Shown here one piece after another: positions 23,297 through 34,904 of a DNA stretch of 64,000 bases. The translations under genes and the position numbers were made by a program. The notes beneath the pieces were generated by a model, which was not told the origin of the DNA, did not search any database, and was given only the letters and a program-made list of their open reading frames with translations. Every line of letters starts with the position of its first letter. The stretch's first letter is position 1. The stretch is from Microascus cirrosus (lineage: Eukaryota; Ascomycota; Sordariomycetes; Microascales; Microascaceae): positions 170,498 through 234,497 of the forward strand of contig JAMBUN010000220.1 of NCBI GenBank assembly GCA_030271035.1, written 5' to 3'.

Positions 23297-23326
23297 ACCT
23301 AGTTTCGAGAGCGCAAGGCAAACAAG

Positions 23327-24249
23327 ATGAGCTCCGCGGCTGTTAAACCGAGCACACCTTCAAAGGTTGGCCAAACCGGACTCTCGTCAGTCCCACCTTC
23401 CAGCCAGTCGATCCTGTTGGAGAAACTCAACGCTCGCACGTCAACGCCAGATTCCGAAGCCTTTGCGAGTTCTGACGACGAAGCCGACGGCCGTGTCCCC
23501 GAGCCGACCCAAGCTGTCCCCCCCCCGCAGAAGCCCGTCCGGCGAGCCTCGTGGCTGAACGATACCTCTCAGCCTGTCTCTCGACCGAGAAAGGGCTCTT
23601 TCGCCAGTAGCTCCATGTCACCAACGACTTCGCACCCAGGGACACCTTCCACCGACGCGGCTGGTGGGCTCTGGGGATCACACTCTGCCTCAGCTGCCAT
23701 GATGGGCCGCCCCGCGGCGTCCTTCCCCTGGGGCACGGGTATTTGGAATAATTCCGAGAGGAAGGAGCCATCTAGGTTAAGCGAGGTCTTGCCTTCCCCG
23801 ACGTCCGTGCTCCCGCCTGGCGCAACCTCCAACTCCATGTTTGGTCCCGAGTCCAGTATGCAGCAGGTGTCACCCAATTCGAGGGAGCAAGGTGGCAATG
23901 CGCAGTTCCCTTTTGCCATTCCGCTTCATCCCACTCCCAAGACATACCGGTCTCAGTCGTATTCTGTAGGCCAGATGGACACTGACGCCGTCCCACCGTC
24001 TATGAGCGCCTCTACCATACTTGGCCGCGCTAGGGCCCCGCATTCCGCCATCCAGCATCGCCCATCGCGCCCGAGCATGCTAAGCGAGATGTCGAGCGAG
24101 GGAGGGCTTGGCAAGGTCAAGGAAGTGGAAGATGACGAGGAAGAAGACGCAGAGAGTCCTTCGGGGTCCGTCCTCCAGAACTCCTTCCACCAATCCGCCG
24201 AGTCAAGGGCTATCGAGATGCTCACCCGAGAGAACGCGATATTGCGCCA

Positions 24250-24291
<42 letters not shown>

Positions 24292-26201
24292 TCATGGTCC
24301 TGGTCCTCGGATCCGGCCCCGGTCATCGACGGCTGCCGCCTATGGCATGGGAAGCGGGTATACTCTACAAGAGAGTGTGCCCGAGGAGTCGGAGTACGCT
24401 ATTGATGAACTGGACGAATCCAATGATGGCGTGGACTTGGGACCTACCAGAAGGACGCTCAATCGTAGGATGAGCGAGTTTGGCCCTGGTACGTTCCGAT
24501 CGCCATTCGGCGTGGACAACCGGAAGATGGAATCCGCCAAAAAGAACATCTGGCACAGCCAACTTGGGTTTGGTGGTCTGGGCGATATGCCTCAGAGCCG
24601 CCGTCATTCATTTGCGGATGTTCCTACTAGGCAAGCATCCATCGGCTCTCTTGGCGGAGATCATGGCGGTGCGCTTGATATGGGCATGCAGGAGGGACAA
24701 GTGGGACAGGATTATTCTTCACCCTATACCGACACGTCCAACTTCTCCATGGCTAGCTCTGGTAGGTTTTTTTCTTTTCTTCCCTACCATATACGCTTGC
24801 GCGCGTCTTGCGCGTCGTTACAGGATTGAACACTAAGCCTGAACGCAGGAGCGAATCCGCACTTCCCGGGCGCAGGATCAGGTATCGGTGGTCCGCTGGC
24901 CCTTGGACAGACGGGCTTCAGCGGTTCGTATCCGTCTCCATACGGCCTCCATGGCCCGTTTTCCAACCGCGCACCGTCTCCGCATCGGAACGTGTATGGA
25001 ATGTCACAGCCACGCCACAACCAGCTTCTCCACATTGTGTATTTCAAGTGCTCTCGAGCCGACGTCTTCTACATTCAAGAAGGCACGGGTCTCACAGTCA
25101 AGCCGGGTGACCTGGTCATCGTGGAGGCCGATCGTGGGACGGATATCGGTACGGTTGTTAGAGACAACATTGATTGGCAGACTGCAAAGGAGCTCAAGGA
25201 ATACTACAACGAAGAGCACTACAAGTGGTTGATGATGTACTCACAGAATGCGGCCGCTGCGCAAGAAGGTACAGGTCTCATGGGCTCGCCCAACGGGCTT
25301 CAAGGGAGCGCCGTTGGAGGCATGGGCCCGCCTAGCCACCATCATATGCAGGACTCCAACACCGGTGAACTGAAGCCGAAACTCATCAAGCGGCTCGCTC
25401 AAAGCCACGAAATCCATGCACTGCGGGAGAAAGAGGGGAATGAAGCGAAAGCCAAACGCGTGTGCATGCAGAAGGTGAAGGAGCATGGCCTCAACATGGA
25501 GATTCTCGATGCTGAGTTTCAAATGTATGGCCCGTACCAGCTTATACGTTATGCGATTCCGATCGCATACTAACTTTTCCACTAGGGACTGGAAGAAGCT
25601 TACCTTTTATTACTTTGCGGATTCCTATATCAACTTCAACTCGCTCGTCACCGACCTTTTCAAGATCTACAAGACGCGGATCTGGATGTCAGCCGTCAAC
25701 CCAGCCTCGTTTGCCAACCCGACTCTCGGCATTCAGGCCCCCAGTGGTATCGGCCCAGGCGCTGTCGGGCCCAGTTCTGTGGGTGCACGAGGCGGAGGGC
25801 ACCCTGAACGACGTCCCAGCCAACCGCAACAGGAGCCTCAAGCTTCGCAGACGGGACGAGGATACCAAGCTCCAGGGTTCAACCAGAACTTTACCGGTGC
25901 AGAGCGTGGGGTGACTGCAGGTTCAAGCTATTCATCAGGCAGCTTCGGATACCAACCACAATATGGACTCGGCTTTAGCACGGCATCTCGTTCGGGAAAT
26001 AACGTCTCGTACCATCCAGCCTCGGGCCAGTCAGCGGACCCGTTCGGAGGAGGATTTCCGCAGCAGAACGACTTCTCGGCTATGAGACGCACCCAGGGCC
26101 AGATTCCCGGCGCTGGCCCCCATGCCCAGAGCATATCGCCAGTGGGTGCCCAGCCGGACTGGATTACTTCTTTCCAGGGGCTGTCCATGAATTCTCGTTA
26201 A
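23327..26201 (+). CDS. PSP1 C-terminal-domain protein
   Basis: Three exons, 23327-24761, 24849-25524 and 25586-26201, join to 908 residues. The second intron has a textbook ACTAAC branch and CACTAG acceptor. The first 480 residues are low-complexity, Ser/Pro-rich and probably disordered, with the fungal block RRASWLNDTSQP. A 14-glutamine run occupies residues 308-321. The PSP1 C-terminal domain spans about 535-743: LLHIVYFKCSRADVFY, GDLVIVEADRGTDIGTVV, a Gly/Met/His-rich insertion, then AKRVCMQKVKEHGLNMEILD and LTFYYFADSYINF. A Gly/Gln-rich tail follows. The family is named after yeast Psp1, a suppressor of DNA polymerase mutations. Its bacterial relatives are RNA-metabolism (Y-complex) proteins. 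The molecular role in filamentous fungi is not established. The leader is long, with a probable intron and a short uORF. Confidence 0.88.
24248..24289 (+). repeat. CAG microsatellite encoding polyglutamine
   Basis: Fourteen glutamine codons, all CAG except one CAA at the second position, in exon 1 of the PSP1-domain gene (residues 308-321). The near-pure CAG run makes length variation by slippage likely. Confidence 0.95.
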
Positions 26202-27261
26202 TCGCTGGCATCAGCGATGATCCGCTGGGGTTCACTCGACTACCAAAGTATTCTACACTTTCCACGAGCTAGATGACCTTCGATTCTGTGTACCTATTGA
26301 TATAAGGGTGTTTTGTGTTTTCGCGGTTTTCTATCCCCTGTCTTTTTACAAGGAAGAACACAGCCTTCGTTTCTTTTCATGACCAGGCCATTGACTTATT
26401 ACCTCGACACGACCGAGTAAGATGCTCCGGCTCGAGCAGGATTTTTCAAAGAACGTGAAGGAGTTGGAGGGATAGGAGAAGGGGAGACAAGAAGGGAAAG
26501 ACGGAAAACGGTGTTATACATGTCCACTGGTTCTTCGACCCGGGTTTCTTTTGCCGCTCCTTGCAATTTGCGAGGGAACGACAGACGACACAACTTGGAC
26601 GTTTTGGTTTTTGCTACGGGGCGTCGAACGCCTCATTCTTGCACCAACGTGGACGGCCAGGTTCCCGACTTCTGGGGTCTGGGCCCGGGACGCTTCACTT
26701 GGTTGCTCTGCGACACCATCTCTCCAACTTGGGCGGTCCACATTCCGTCTACCCACTAAGCCAGTTCGAAGCGCCTCAATTAGAGTTTCACGTTGGTTTG
26801 CACCCTCAATGTTTTACCGAGAAGGGGGAGAACAGACAAAATGGTCGGTCAAGGGATACACAATTGTTTAAGAACCGGAGAAAGGGAAAGATCGTCTTGT
26901 TGTAATTGCTTAAGGGGTTCTGTGCTTTGTTTAAAGGGGAGATACCTGACATAGATTAAGATCTCGTTGCTTGTTTTGGGCTTGTTTACACTTTTCTGTC
27001 GTTCGGCAACGTTTGGAGTTGTGTCTGATTTTTACAGAACCAGAACGAGTGGCTATTTGGCTATGGGACCGGGGAGATTGTTGGTTGTTTGATGCTTCCG
27101 AAGCAGGATGAACTTGATCCTTTGCTAGATAGTAACAGCATTATCGGATACGAACATGTTTCTCTCTGGTGACCAATTTGACTCAATGAAGCAGATGACG
27201 AGTACAGGCAATACATGAGTTCTATTGTTATACAGACAGGCAAGCAGGTTTTTCTACAGAA
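26202..27261. other. Convergent intergenic region
   Basis: About 1.06 kb between the PSP1-domain gene (plus) and the uS5m gene (minus). It should contain both 3' UTRs. Open frames of up to 114 codons near 26.5-26.9 kb show no family resemblance. No RNA gene is recognised. Confidence 0.5.
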
Positions 27262-28843
27262 TTAGTATACAGCGCCCCCGTAATACACCTTCCTCACGTC
27301 CACCAGCTTCTTGCCCCTCCCCTTGGCGATCTCCTCCGGGTCGGGCTGGTTCATGAGCGCCTGGTACGTCGCTTTGACGGTGTTCATGGGGTTACGCGAG
27401 CGGGGGATGACGGCGGAGATGTCGTGAATGCCTGCGGCACGGCACATTTCGAAGAGGCGGGACGGGACGCGGAGACCGAAGCCTGAAATTGGTTAGTTCC
27501 GCTGTCTATATAGAAGAGGTGAAATGGGGTGTCGGGAACATACCAGGAGGACGAGCTCGGAGCTCGACAATGGTCCCCGAGATCTTTTCCCTAACCGTGC
27601 CGTAGATGGTCCGGTTCTCGTACCTCCGGATGGGCTTCATGTTGCGGATGGCCAGCATACGCGCGGCCATGGACGCTGTCCCAAAGTCGGCCGATTTGGC
27701 GATGCCGAGCCCCAGCCTGCCGTTGCCGTTGCCGGCGATGACCATGATGGAGGCGCTGCGAACTTTGCCGAGACGGGTCTGGTTCACGACCTGGCGGGTC
27801 ACGAGCACCTTGGTGAAGATGGAGAGGATGTCGCGCACCGACATGCCAGTCACCTTCTTCAGGTGCTGGTACGCGCCCTCATCGTCGAGCCCCTCGTCCT
27901 CGGGGTCGGCGGCGTGCTTGTACAGGCCCTCCACGCCGGGAACCTTGCCGAGCGGCGGCGCCTCGCCCGACGTATTGATATTAAGGCGGTCGTCCTCGGT
28001 GAAGATCTCCGATGAAGCCTCGTTCTTCTTGGGTTCGAGCTGCGTCGCAAAGTCGTCGACCAGCTCCTCGAGCATCCGGCGAGTCTCCTCGGTCGTGAGC
28101 GTGCGCCCTTCTGCGGCGGTGGCCTCGTCCTGCGCCTTGGCCTTGCTGGCCTTCATCTCCTCCTCCTCGGCGGACAGGATGAACCTCTCCCGAAGCTCGG
28201 GCCACGTCTGCATATCCTCGAGCTCCTTGGTGGTCAGGTCGATCTCGAGGCCGCTCGCGGCCTTGGTCCTCTCGATGGAGGCCCGGAAGGCGGCCGCGGC
28301 GGCCTCCTCCATGTTTTCGGTCGACTTCTGTACCATCTTCTCGAACAGCTTGTCGATGAATTCCTGCTCAGATAGGAACTTGTAGTCCTCGGCCTCGAGC
28401 TGTTGCGCGGGCTTGAGGTCCACGACGGGCCGCACGGCAGAGAAGTCGTCCAGGTAGGGCAGCCTGGCCTTGTCCTCACGCACGCGTCCCTGCATCGCCA
28501 TGTCGCGCGGGCTCACCGCCTTCTCGCCGGCCTTGACGGCGTCCATCTGCTCGGGCGTGTACTTGTACAGCTCCTCCAGGCTCTTGAGGTGCTCGGGCTT
28601 GTAGTCCGGGAACTTGCGGCGCGCGTACTCGTCGATCTTCTGCGGTGTAGTGAGACCCAGCTGCTCGGCCTTGACGCTCTTAAAGCGCGGCCGCCGGGCG
28701 GGCCGGGGCGCCGAGGTGTGGAAGTGGTGGCATGTGGCGGCTAGGGGTATCGAGGAGGTCGCGTGTGAAGGTAATGTCCTTGACGCAGACGGTTGCCGTA
28801 ATAGACGCCGCGTGAGCGTCTGGCTGGGGCGTGCCGTGCTCAT
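27262..28843 (-). CDS. MRPS5: Mitochondrial small-subunit ribosomal protein uS5m
   Basis: Component of the mitoribosome small subunit. Two exons, 27544-28843 and 27262-27482, are separated by a 61-nt intron and join to 506 residues. The frame is open above 28843, but MSTARPSQTL gives a typical Arg/Ser-rich import presequence, so the ATG at 28843 is preferred. A long N-terminal extension (about 60-330) precedes the S5 fold. The S5 domain shows VTRQVVNQTRLGKVRSAS, AGNGNGRLGLGIAKSADF (the Gly-rich loop of S5), YGTVREKISGTIVELRARPPGFG across the splice site, and the C-terminal half LRVPSRLFEMCRAAGIHDIS. Bacterial S5 has about 165 residues, so two thirds of this protein is mitochondrion-specific addition. 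Confidence 0.93.
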
Positions 28844-29710
28844 AACTGCCGTTGGGCCAGTGGATCGAGTCCACCTCTTCTTTTCCCCCGTATGGCAGTT
28901 ATGATTTCCGTGGCTCGGGGCGGAGGGGGGTGTTGCGCGGAGCTGAGAGTACTCACGTCGTTCTTTTGACCGGTCCAATTTTTTTGGTCGAGTCCGAACG
29001 AAGTCCCTTTCTCCAATTGGGAGCATTTTTGCCTGAGGCACCAGAAACAGAATGAGGCAGCTGACATAATTTCAGTTGTCCGACCAAAGTGGGTCTCCCG
29101 CGGTTGAGTGACTATCCACTGTCGCCTGCAGAACGACGGAGTTCTAGACCACCTCATCGTTGCCCCAGGCCGTTCTTCCATTCTCCTGCGACGGTGATCA
29201 TAAAACAGGACGAGGTATTACTCCGCGATATCGATATTATAAGGCCCAGGTTCGTCAGTGAAGGCACCTGGGAGCTCATACTCTTGCTGTGTCGAGCGCC
29301 ACTTCGAGGTCCTAGGCCAATCAGAGCCCAGAACATGGGCCGACTTTCTGCTGCAACTCTGAAACGCTCCCCAGTAAAGTTCCCAATCGGGTGAATCCTA
29401 ACGTCCCCCGTTTCGGCGCCCCGTGAGTTCGCGCAAGCGCCTTGATGTTTTCCTGCCTCTCTCCTGTCGCCCCAAAGCCAGTTCTTTCCCGCTCGTTCCC
29501 TTTCAGAGCTAGTATTTTGCTTAATGATCTCCTTGTGACAGGCTCACACCTCTTCCATTCTTGTAATTGCCTCTTGATATCTAGTTCTCTTGAGCGTTGA
29601 AAGCGCGGGGGGCGAACGCCACCTATCATTCCCACACGACCTTTGTTCCTCGTCGAACTCTTTGATCCTCGAACAACCAAGCTCCTTGCGTTCGGAATAC
29701 AATTATCACC
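28844..29710. other. Divergent intergenic region
   Basis: About 870 bp shared promoter space between the uS5m gene (minus) and the small membrane-protein gene (plus). No coding or RNA feature is recognised. Confidence 0.5.
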
Positions 29711-29980
29711 ATGAGCGAGAAGATCACCGGTGGGAGCGGCCAGTTTGACTGGTTCCTCTCCATTGGCGCCACCGAGGAAGCCGTCATGGTGTTGAACGAC
29801 CAACCCATCCTCTTCACCATCCTCCTTGTTGTCCTCGTCTCCCTCATCCTCCAGTCGCTCCTCATCTGGTACATCGACTTCGCGACCCGGAAGCCCGAAC
29901 AGAAAAAGAAGAAGAACGACAAGAAGGGGGGCAAGGACGGGGGCCTGAAGTCGTTCTTCCCGCCAGCGCTACGGCGCTGA
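29711..29980 (+). CDS. Small single-pass membrane protein, 89 aa, unknown
   Basis: Single exon with a good start context (CACC before ATG). Residues 1-32 are polar, about 33-56 form one strongly hydrophobic helix (ILFTILLVVLVSLILQSLLI), and the rest is a lysine-rich tail (KPEQKKKKNDKKGGKDGG) ending PPALRR. The positive tail after the helix suggests a cytosolic C-terminus, with the N-terminus in the lumen or intermembrane space. It is not a tail anchor, because about 33 residues follow the helix. I do not recognise the family. Clean composition and start context support a real gene. Confidence 0.65.
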   Translation: MSEKITGGSGQFDWFLSIGATEEAVMVLNDQPILFTILLVVLVSLILQSLLIWYIDFATRKPEQKKKKNDKKGGKDGGLKSFFPPALRR

Positions 29981-30815
29981 GCTTGGGGGCAAGGCTCCGG
30001 GGTTTGTTGGTGACTTGAAAATCGGTGTGTGATTCCCGGGCAACTTGGGCCACTGGAGCCGGATCGCTGCGGCTACTTGGAATGGCAACGACAACCAGAG
30101 CGCATCATCATATCGCAAATCTTCGGCCTATGGGATTGAATTGAGCGTTCATTTCGACGATTATCGCTGCCGCTGGAAGGTGGCTTGAGCTTGTGTGTAT
30201 ATATCGGACCGCATGAGGGGCAGGGACATCAATCAGACACGACGGTCTAGACTCGGGCGGGGATGACAGAGATTCTTGAGCGGCGGGATGAAAGGTACGC
30301 TCTTAGTGAACTGGACGTTGCATACAGCATGGCTGCAATTGTTTTATCATTCGTCTGTTATATCTTGCATGTGCGCTTAGAACCTATCACATTCCGAAAA
30401 ACGAAGATAATCCCCAAATGCCCAATGTGTCCGCGCCGTTCACTTTTGTCTTGGTGAGAGGCGTATAATAATAGGCCAATCATTTCGTCCTTATCTTGGT
30501 TGGGATTCGATACGTGTGTCCTTGGGGTGCTCTTTCCCAACCTCAGGACACGGGACATAACCGACAGCGGCTCCTCCTTCCGTCTCAGGGTACAGTCACG
30601 GGGATAGGAACTTGGTAGGAGTCAAACCTGGAAAATTATCTCTAGGTCTTATGGTGGTATTGCTGGTGTTCATCCGGGCAAATTCCTTAGCTGTCTCGGC
30701 CGGCCGCTTTCTTGCTTGTGGAGTTTGCTCAACGAAACCAACGAGCCAATCGACGGAGGCGAGCGAACGGTTTCTACACGGGTGTAAATCACAGCGTCCG
30801 CCGGACGAAGCTACC
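29981..30815. other. Intergenic region
   Basis: About 835 bp between the small membrane-protein gene and the gene at 30816, both on the plus strand. A TGTATATA octamer lies at 30196-30203, about 215 nt past the upstream stop codon. No gene is recognised. Confidence 0.5.
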
Positions 30816-31915
30816 ATGCCTCCGAAACGGCAGCCAGCTAAACGCAGAGCCGCAGCTCGCGGTGGTGGTAGGCCGACTTTAACTGTCCTGCTCGACCTAG
30901 GCGGAGTATAGATGGCTTACACTAACTCATTCGGCCTTTTGTCTGCTCCAGATCAAGATTCCGACTACTCTGATGGTCTCTTGGCTGTGGCTAACAAGAA
31001 GGCAAAGAGGAGTGAGCGCAAGCCAGTAAAGCGTTCGCCGCGTCTGCACTCTGATGACGAGGAAAAACCGAACAAGTCCGGCCGCACTTGGCGACGAGGT
31101 CAAAGCAACGAGGCTCATGACGATAATGAGTTTAGTGGAAAAGAAGGGTATTTCATTTTTCTTCCTAAGTCTCACGCCCCGCCATACCCGTATTGATCTT
31201 GAATCTTCGAGACAGGGAACTCGAAATACTGAATCAAGCGGCCCTGCAGCGCAAGACCAATCAGAAAGAGGCAAAGCAGTCAAAGGAATTCCTCAAGAGC
31301 TTTCAGAAAAGACAGAAAGCTGAGGAGAAGGAGCTTGCTGAGTTTGCCCGAGGAAAGATGGGTGATATGTAGGAATGAGCCCGAAAGAAACCCCTGATCA
31401 TACTCTGAGCGGGAACTAACCACACTAGTGAGCGTGTCTCCAAGGACTTCTCGACGAAATTTAGCACTCGATATTCCGATCTCATGAAACAGGGCAGTCT
31501 TCTGTCCCAGCCGGGGCGGGACCTGGACTCCCAGCCTCTGCATAACGAAGGGCAGCAGGTCATGTCCATTTGTCAGGAAGTTTTGTGCCACTACGAGAGC
31601 CTCAGAAAGTCTGGCAAGAGTACAGGGTTGACTCTGGAGATTCGGCCGGATGATCAAGACAAAAGAGATGTTCTAGAGATCATTGACAAGGGAAAGCAGC
31701 TCGGCGAGAAGATTATCAACGCCTCGGTGTCCCCGTCAGCTGGCGGCAGCCCTCTTACGCCATCTCAGCCGGCCAGCGTTACGGATGAGCTCGTCGCAAG
31801 TTTCTTCGAGAAAAGCCTGTCTAGAACTGGAGGGGACTCGTGGGGTAAGGGCACCTGGGGTCTGTGGATGGCGCTGGACAAGGTGGTGAAGGGGCTCCAA
31901 GAGAAAGGGGTTTAA
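30816..31915 (+). CDS. Unknown basic, probably nuclear protein (295 aa)
   Basis: Four exons, 30816-30867, 30952-31147, 31216-31368 and 31429-31915, join in frame to 295 residues. Each junction has GT-AG ends, and the third intron has a clear ACTAAC branch site. The N-terminus is extremely basic (MPPKRQPAKRRAAARGGG, then KKAKRSERKPVKRSPR), so nuclear targeting or nucleic-acid contact is likely. The middle is a charged helix rich in K, E and Q (RKTNQKEAKQSKEFLKSFQK), a probable coiled coil. The C-terminal half is mixed and ends WGKGTWGLWMALDKVVKGL. It resembles small chromosome or kinetochore accessory proteins in general make-up only. I cannot assign a family. Confidence 0.7.
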
Positions 31916-32434
31916 ATGGTGAGAGGGTTGCCGGTGGATAAGAACTGAAATTGCGCTTTATGGCTGGAGTTATCATGGGTCAATCCGGGAACTATACAGG
32001 GACAACTGCCAATGATATCCTTTTAACGTACAAGAGACGATGTTAAGCTTCCTGTAATGTGAAATTCGTCGACATCTTTCAGTATTACTGCGTACCCCAC
32101 CAATCCAGCTCCAGCCGTGCACGGACCACAAGGTCACGGGGTTCAGAGATGACCGGCGCTAACCCTTTCGGGAATGGCAGCACACAAACGAGCCCTCAGC
32201 AAAATCCCTTGACATAGGGCAATTCTTGCAATTCCGAGCAAAACTTTCGACCTCGACCAAACCCCGCGACTCTACTAACTCGACAGGACATCTTCCATAA
32301 GAAGCCGGTTTGTGATCCCCTCCCCGAATACCTATCTCTCGATACCCTTTATTTCTCTTCTAATCCTCATTTCCTCTGTTCCTTGCTAATTGGGCTGCGG
32401 TGCTGACGCATTTTTCCTCCTCGCAACAGTCAAT
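31916..32434. other. Intergenic region with the eL15 promoter
   Basis: About 520 bp. It should hold the 3' UTR of the gene ending at 31915 and the ribosomal-protein promoter. A CTAACCCT octamer, identical to the fungal telomere repeat and similar to Tbf1-type sites of ribosomal-protein promoters, lies near 32160. The 100 nt before the ATG are C/T-rich, as in highly expressed fungal genes. Confidence 0.45.
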
Positions 32435-33388
32435 ATGGGTGCCCTCAAGTATGTCGAGGAACTTCAGAAGAAGAAGCAGTCCGATGTGATGCGCTTCCTT
32501 CTCCGCGTTCGCTGCTGGGAAGTACGTTGAGACCATTCCCGACCTCTATACACTGTGGGCGGCGGGGCCTCGTCTGCCGTTTCTCCTCGCTGCTCGGATC
32601 TCGATGTTGCCATCTGGTTTCTTAGGTCGACCCTTCAATTGGGGTTTCCAACGGGCTAGACGGTGCCTCTTGAGTCACGAGACGATCCCCCCAGAAACGG
32701 GAGGAGAGGTCGAAGAGGGATACGGCCGACGCGGGACATCCCCCGCCGCCTTTGCTATACAGTCGTTGATCATGTGCTGAGACTGCATCAATATAGCTCC
32801 GCCAGCTGAACGTCTGCCACCGCGCCTCGCGCCCGTCGCGCCCCGACAAGGCCCGCCGCCTCGGATACAAGGCCAAGCAGGGCTACGTGATCTACCGCAT
32901 CCGTGTCCGCCGTGGAGGCCGCAAGAAGCCTGCTCCCAAGGGTGCTACTTACGGTATGTCTTGAACACGGAGCATATGGGACCACTGGAGAATCAACAGC
33001 AATCTAACTCACCCTCGCAGGCAAGCCCACCAACCAGGGTATCAACCAGCTCAAGTACCAGCGCTCCCTCCGCTCGACCGCTGAGGAGCGTGTCGGCCGC
33101 CGCTGCGCCAACCTCCGCGTCCTCAACTCGTACTGGATCAACGAGGACTCGACCTACAAGTACTACGAGGTTATCCTCGTCGACCCGCAGCACAAGGCCA
33201 TCCGCATCGACCCCCGCATCAACTGGATCGTCAACCCCGTCCACAAGCACCGCGAGGCCCGCGGTCTCACCGCCACCGGCAAGAAGTCTCGCGGCCTCAA
33301 CAAGGGCCACCGCTACAACAACACGCGCGCCGGCCGGAGGAAGACCTGGAAGAGGCACAACACCCTCCAGCTCTGGCGCTACCGATAA
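32435..33388 (+). CDS. RPL15: Cytosolic 60S ribosomal protein eL15
   Basis: Three exons, 32435-32521, 32797-32953 and 33021-33388, join to 203 residues, the normal eL15 size. The N-terminus MGALKYVEELQKKKQSDVMR and blocks RPDKARRLGYKAKQGY, RVRRGGRKKP, HREARGLTATGKKSRGL and the end RHNTLQLWRYR are diagnostic. Exon 1 is short (29 codons) and is followed by a 275-nt intron, longer than typical here but usual for fungal ribosomal-protein genes. Codon use is strongly biased to C-ending codons, as expected for high expression. I looked for a snoRNA in the first intron and saw no convincing C/D box pair. Confidence 0.97.
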
Positions 33389-34904
33389 GCGCGGGCTTGT
33401 GGGAGCGGTGCTTCGAGCCGCTGCTGAGTTGTGGAAGGTGGTTTCTGGGGAGAAGAGATTTTTTTATGTGTGGAGCCGGGTTTAGTGGTGCCCGCTGGGT
33501 CTGTTAGTTTGAGACGGGTGACATGGTAGTTATGGCCTAGATTAAAAATGAAATGAGGAGGATTCCAAGCCTCTGCTTGATGAGACATGATTTTTTCACA
33601 TTGCTCCTTTGCCTACTTTGTGTGCTTGTCAAATGCTCGCTTCAGACCCGTGTCCAGTAAATGATACTTTGTGTGGAAGAGCCTTGAACCTGCTCACCAA
33701 GAATTGTGGCCCACCAACGATGAAATCAAGTCTACGTTCCAAGGTTGAGTGAACTGGACCAGAGGTATTCCTGCGCAAACACAATCCATGCATGCCCGTA
33801 GCACCTACCTCCAGTTTCTCTTCTCCGCTGTCGGACCACAAGACTAGCAATAGTCAAGCTTACCAAAGGGGGCAGGCGTTGAACAGACGAACTGAAAAAT
33901 GCAATCTACAATCTTAACCACATATCTACACAACCTAAGCCCACAGAAGGACAGACCTTCACCAAGGCGCATCGCAGTGCAAAAACCTCGGATTCCTAGA
34001 CGGCATCTACCTAAATAAATACATTTTATTCGTCGATTGAAAAATCGAAGCTTCACCCCATTGCCCCAATCGCAAAGCAAACTGAAGCGAAGAAAACAAG
34101 AGCTAAAAGGCCCTAGTGTCTCCCTTCTGAGGAGAAGTGAAGAAACTTCAGAACAAAGGGGAAAGGACAAAACTGACGACTTGATGACGGGGTGAAAACA
34201 AACATGAAAGAAAATGTGTCGCGCGAAAGATCCACGCTTGGGTTGGTACATTTCGAACTGCGTTGCGAGTTGTCCGCCCTCATATCCCTCGTGCCTCCGC
34301 CAGATCGAACCAGACTATAAAAGAACCTTCGAGACATGATAGAGCTCAAATGGGCATGCAAGACTGGCGTGTCATTGCGTATTGTCGTGTAAAATCGGAT
34401 ACCGACGTTTCATGTAGGCGTAAAGAGCTGATCCAGCTTGTACAAGCCCTAAGGCTTTGCAAGAAATAGTATCCTTCGTCCCGTTAATAACCCATAACGG
34501 GCCTCATTTTCTTTGAAAGTCTCCGAGACCGTAGCTTGGCATCCCAAGCCAAAGGATAGCCCGTCTCTGAACGCCTCCCAGAAGTGTCTCTAGAGACGCA
34601 AGAAACTCGTTGACGAGACGCTCAAGCCCCAAGTAAGAATACCGCCTTGCCACGAAGACATCTCCAGGCATTCGCCCTCTCTTTTTTTTCTTCTCTGCCC
34701 ACCGTATTGTACACACAAACAAGAAAAGGGAAGCAGTCGTGTCGTTCGGATGCAGTGCCGAATCATCAGGGAAAGGGAAAGCTCATGAGGTCATGATCTG
34801 TGTCGTAAACAATGCATTCTGAGAAAGCGGTAAAAGGCCAGTCTGTAAGGGCGGAAACCCTTAGAAACTTGCCTCACCCCAATCTCTAGGGTTACAAGGT
34901 GTTG
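33389..34904. other. Convergent intergenic region
   Basis: About 1.5 kb between eL15 (plus) and the PUF gene (minus). The right half is likely a long PUF-gene 3' UTR. A TGTAGATA octamer on the minus strand (33923-33930), matching a general PUF core, lies about 1 kb past the PUF stop codon. No gene is recognised. Confidence 0.5.

Noticed and set aside
22992..23330. 112-codon open frame whose TGA overlaps the PSP1-gene ATG
   Set aside because: The frame contains no ATG (it opens at TTG), so it is not a translated uORF by normal rules. Only the 23-codon ATG frame at 23225 is kept.
32150..32170. CTAACCCT telomere-like octamer in the eL15 promoter as a Tbf1-type site
   Set aside because: The same octamer also occurs near 17005 and in the PSP1 leader, so here it is not specific to the ribosomal-protein gene. 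It is mentioned in the feature text only.
32522..32796. Possible intron-encoded snoRNA in the long first intron of eL15
   Set aside because: I could not find a C box (RTGATGA) and D box (CTGA) in the right arrangement with flanking complementarity. TGATCATG and CTGA near the 3' end are too close together.
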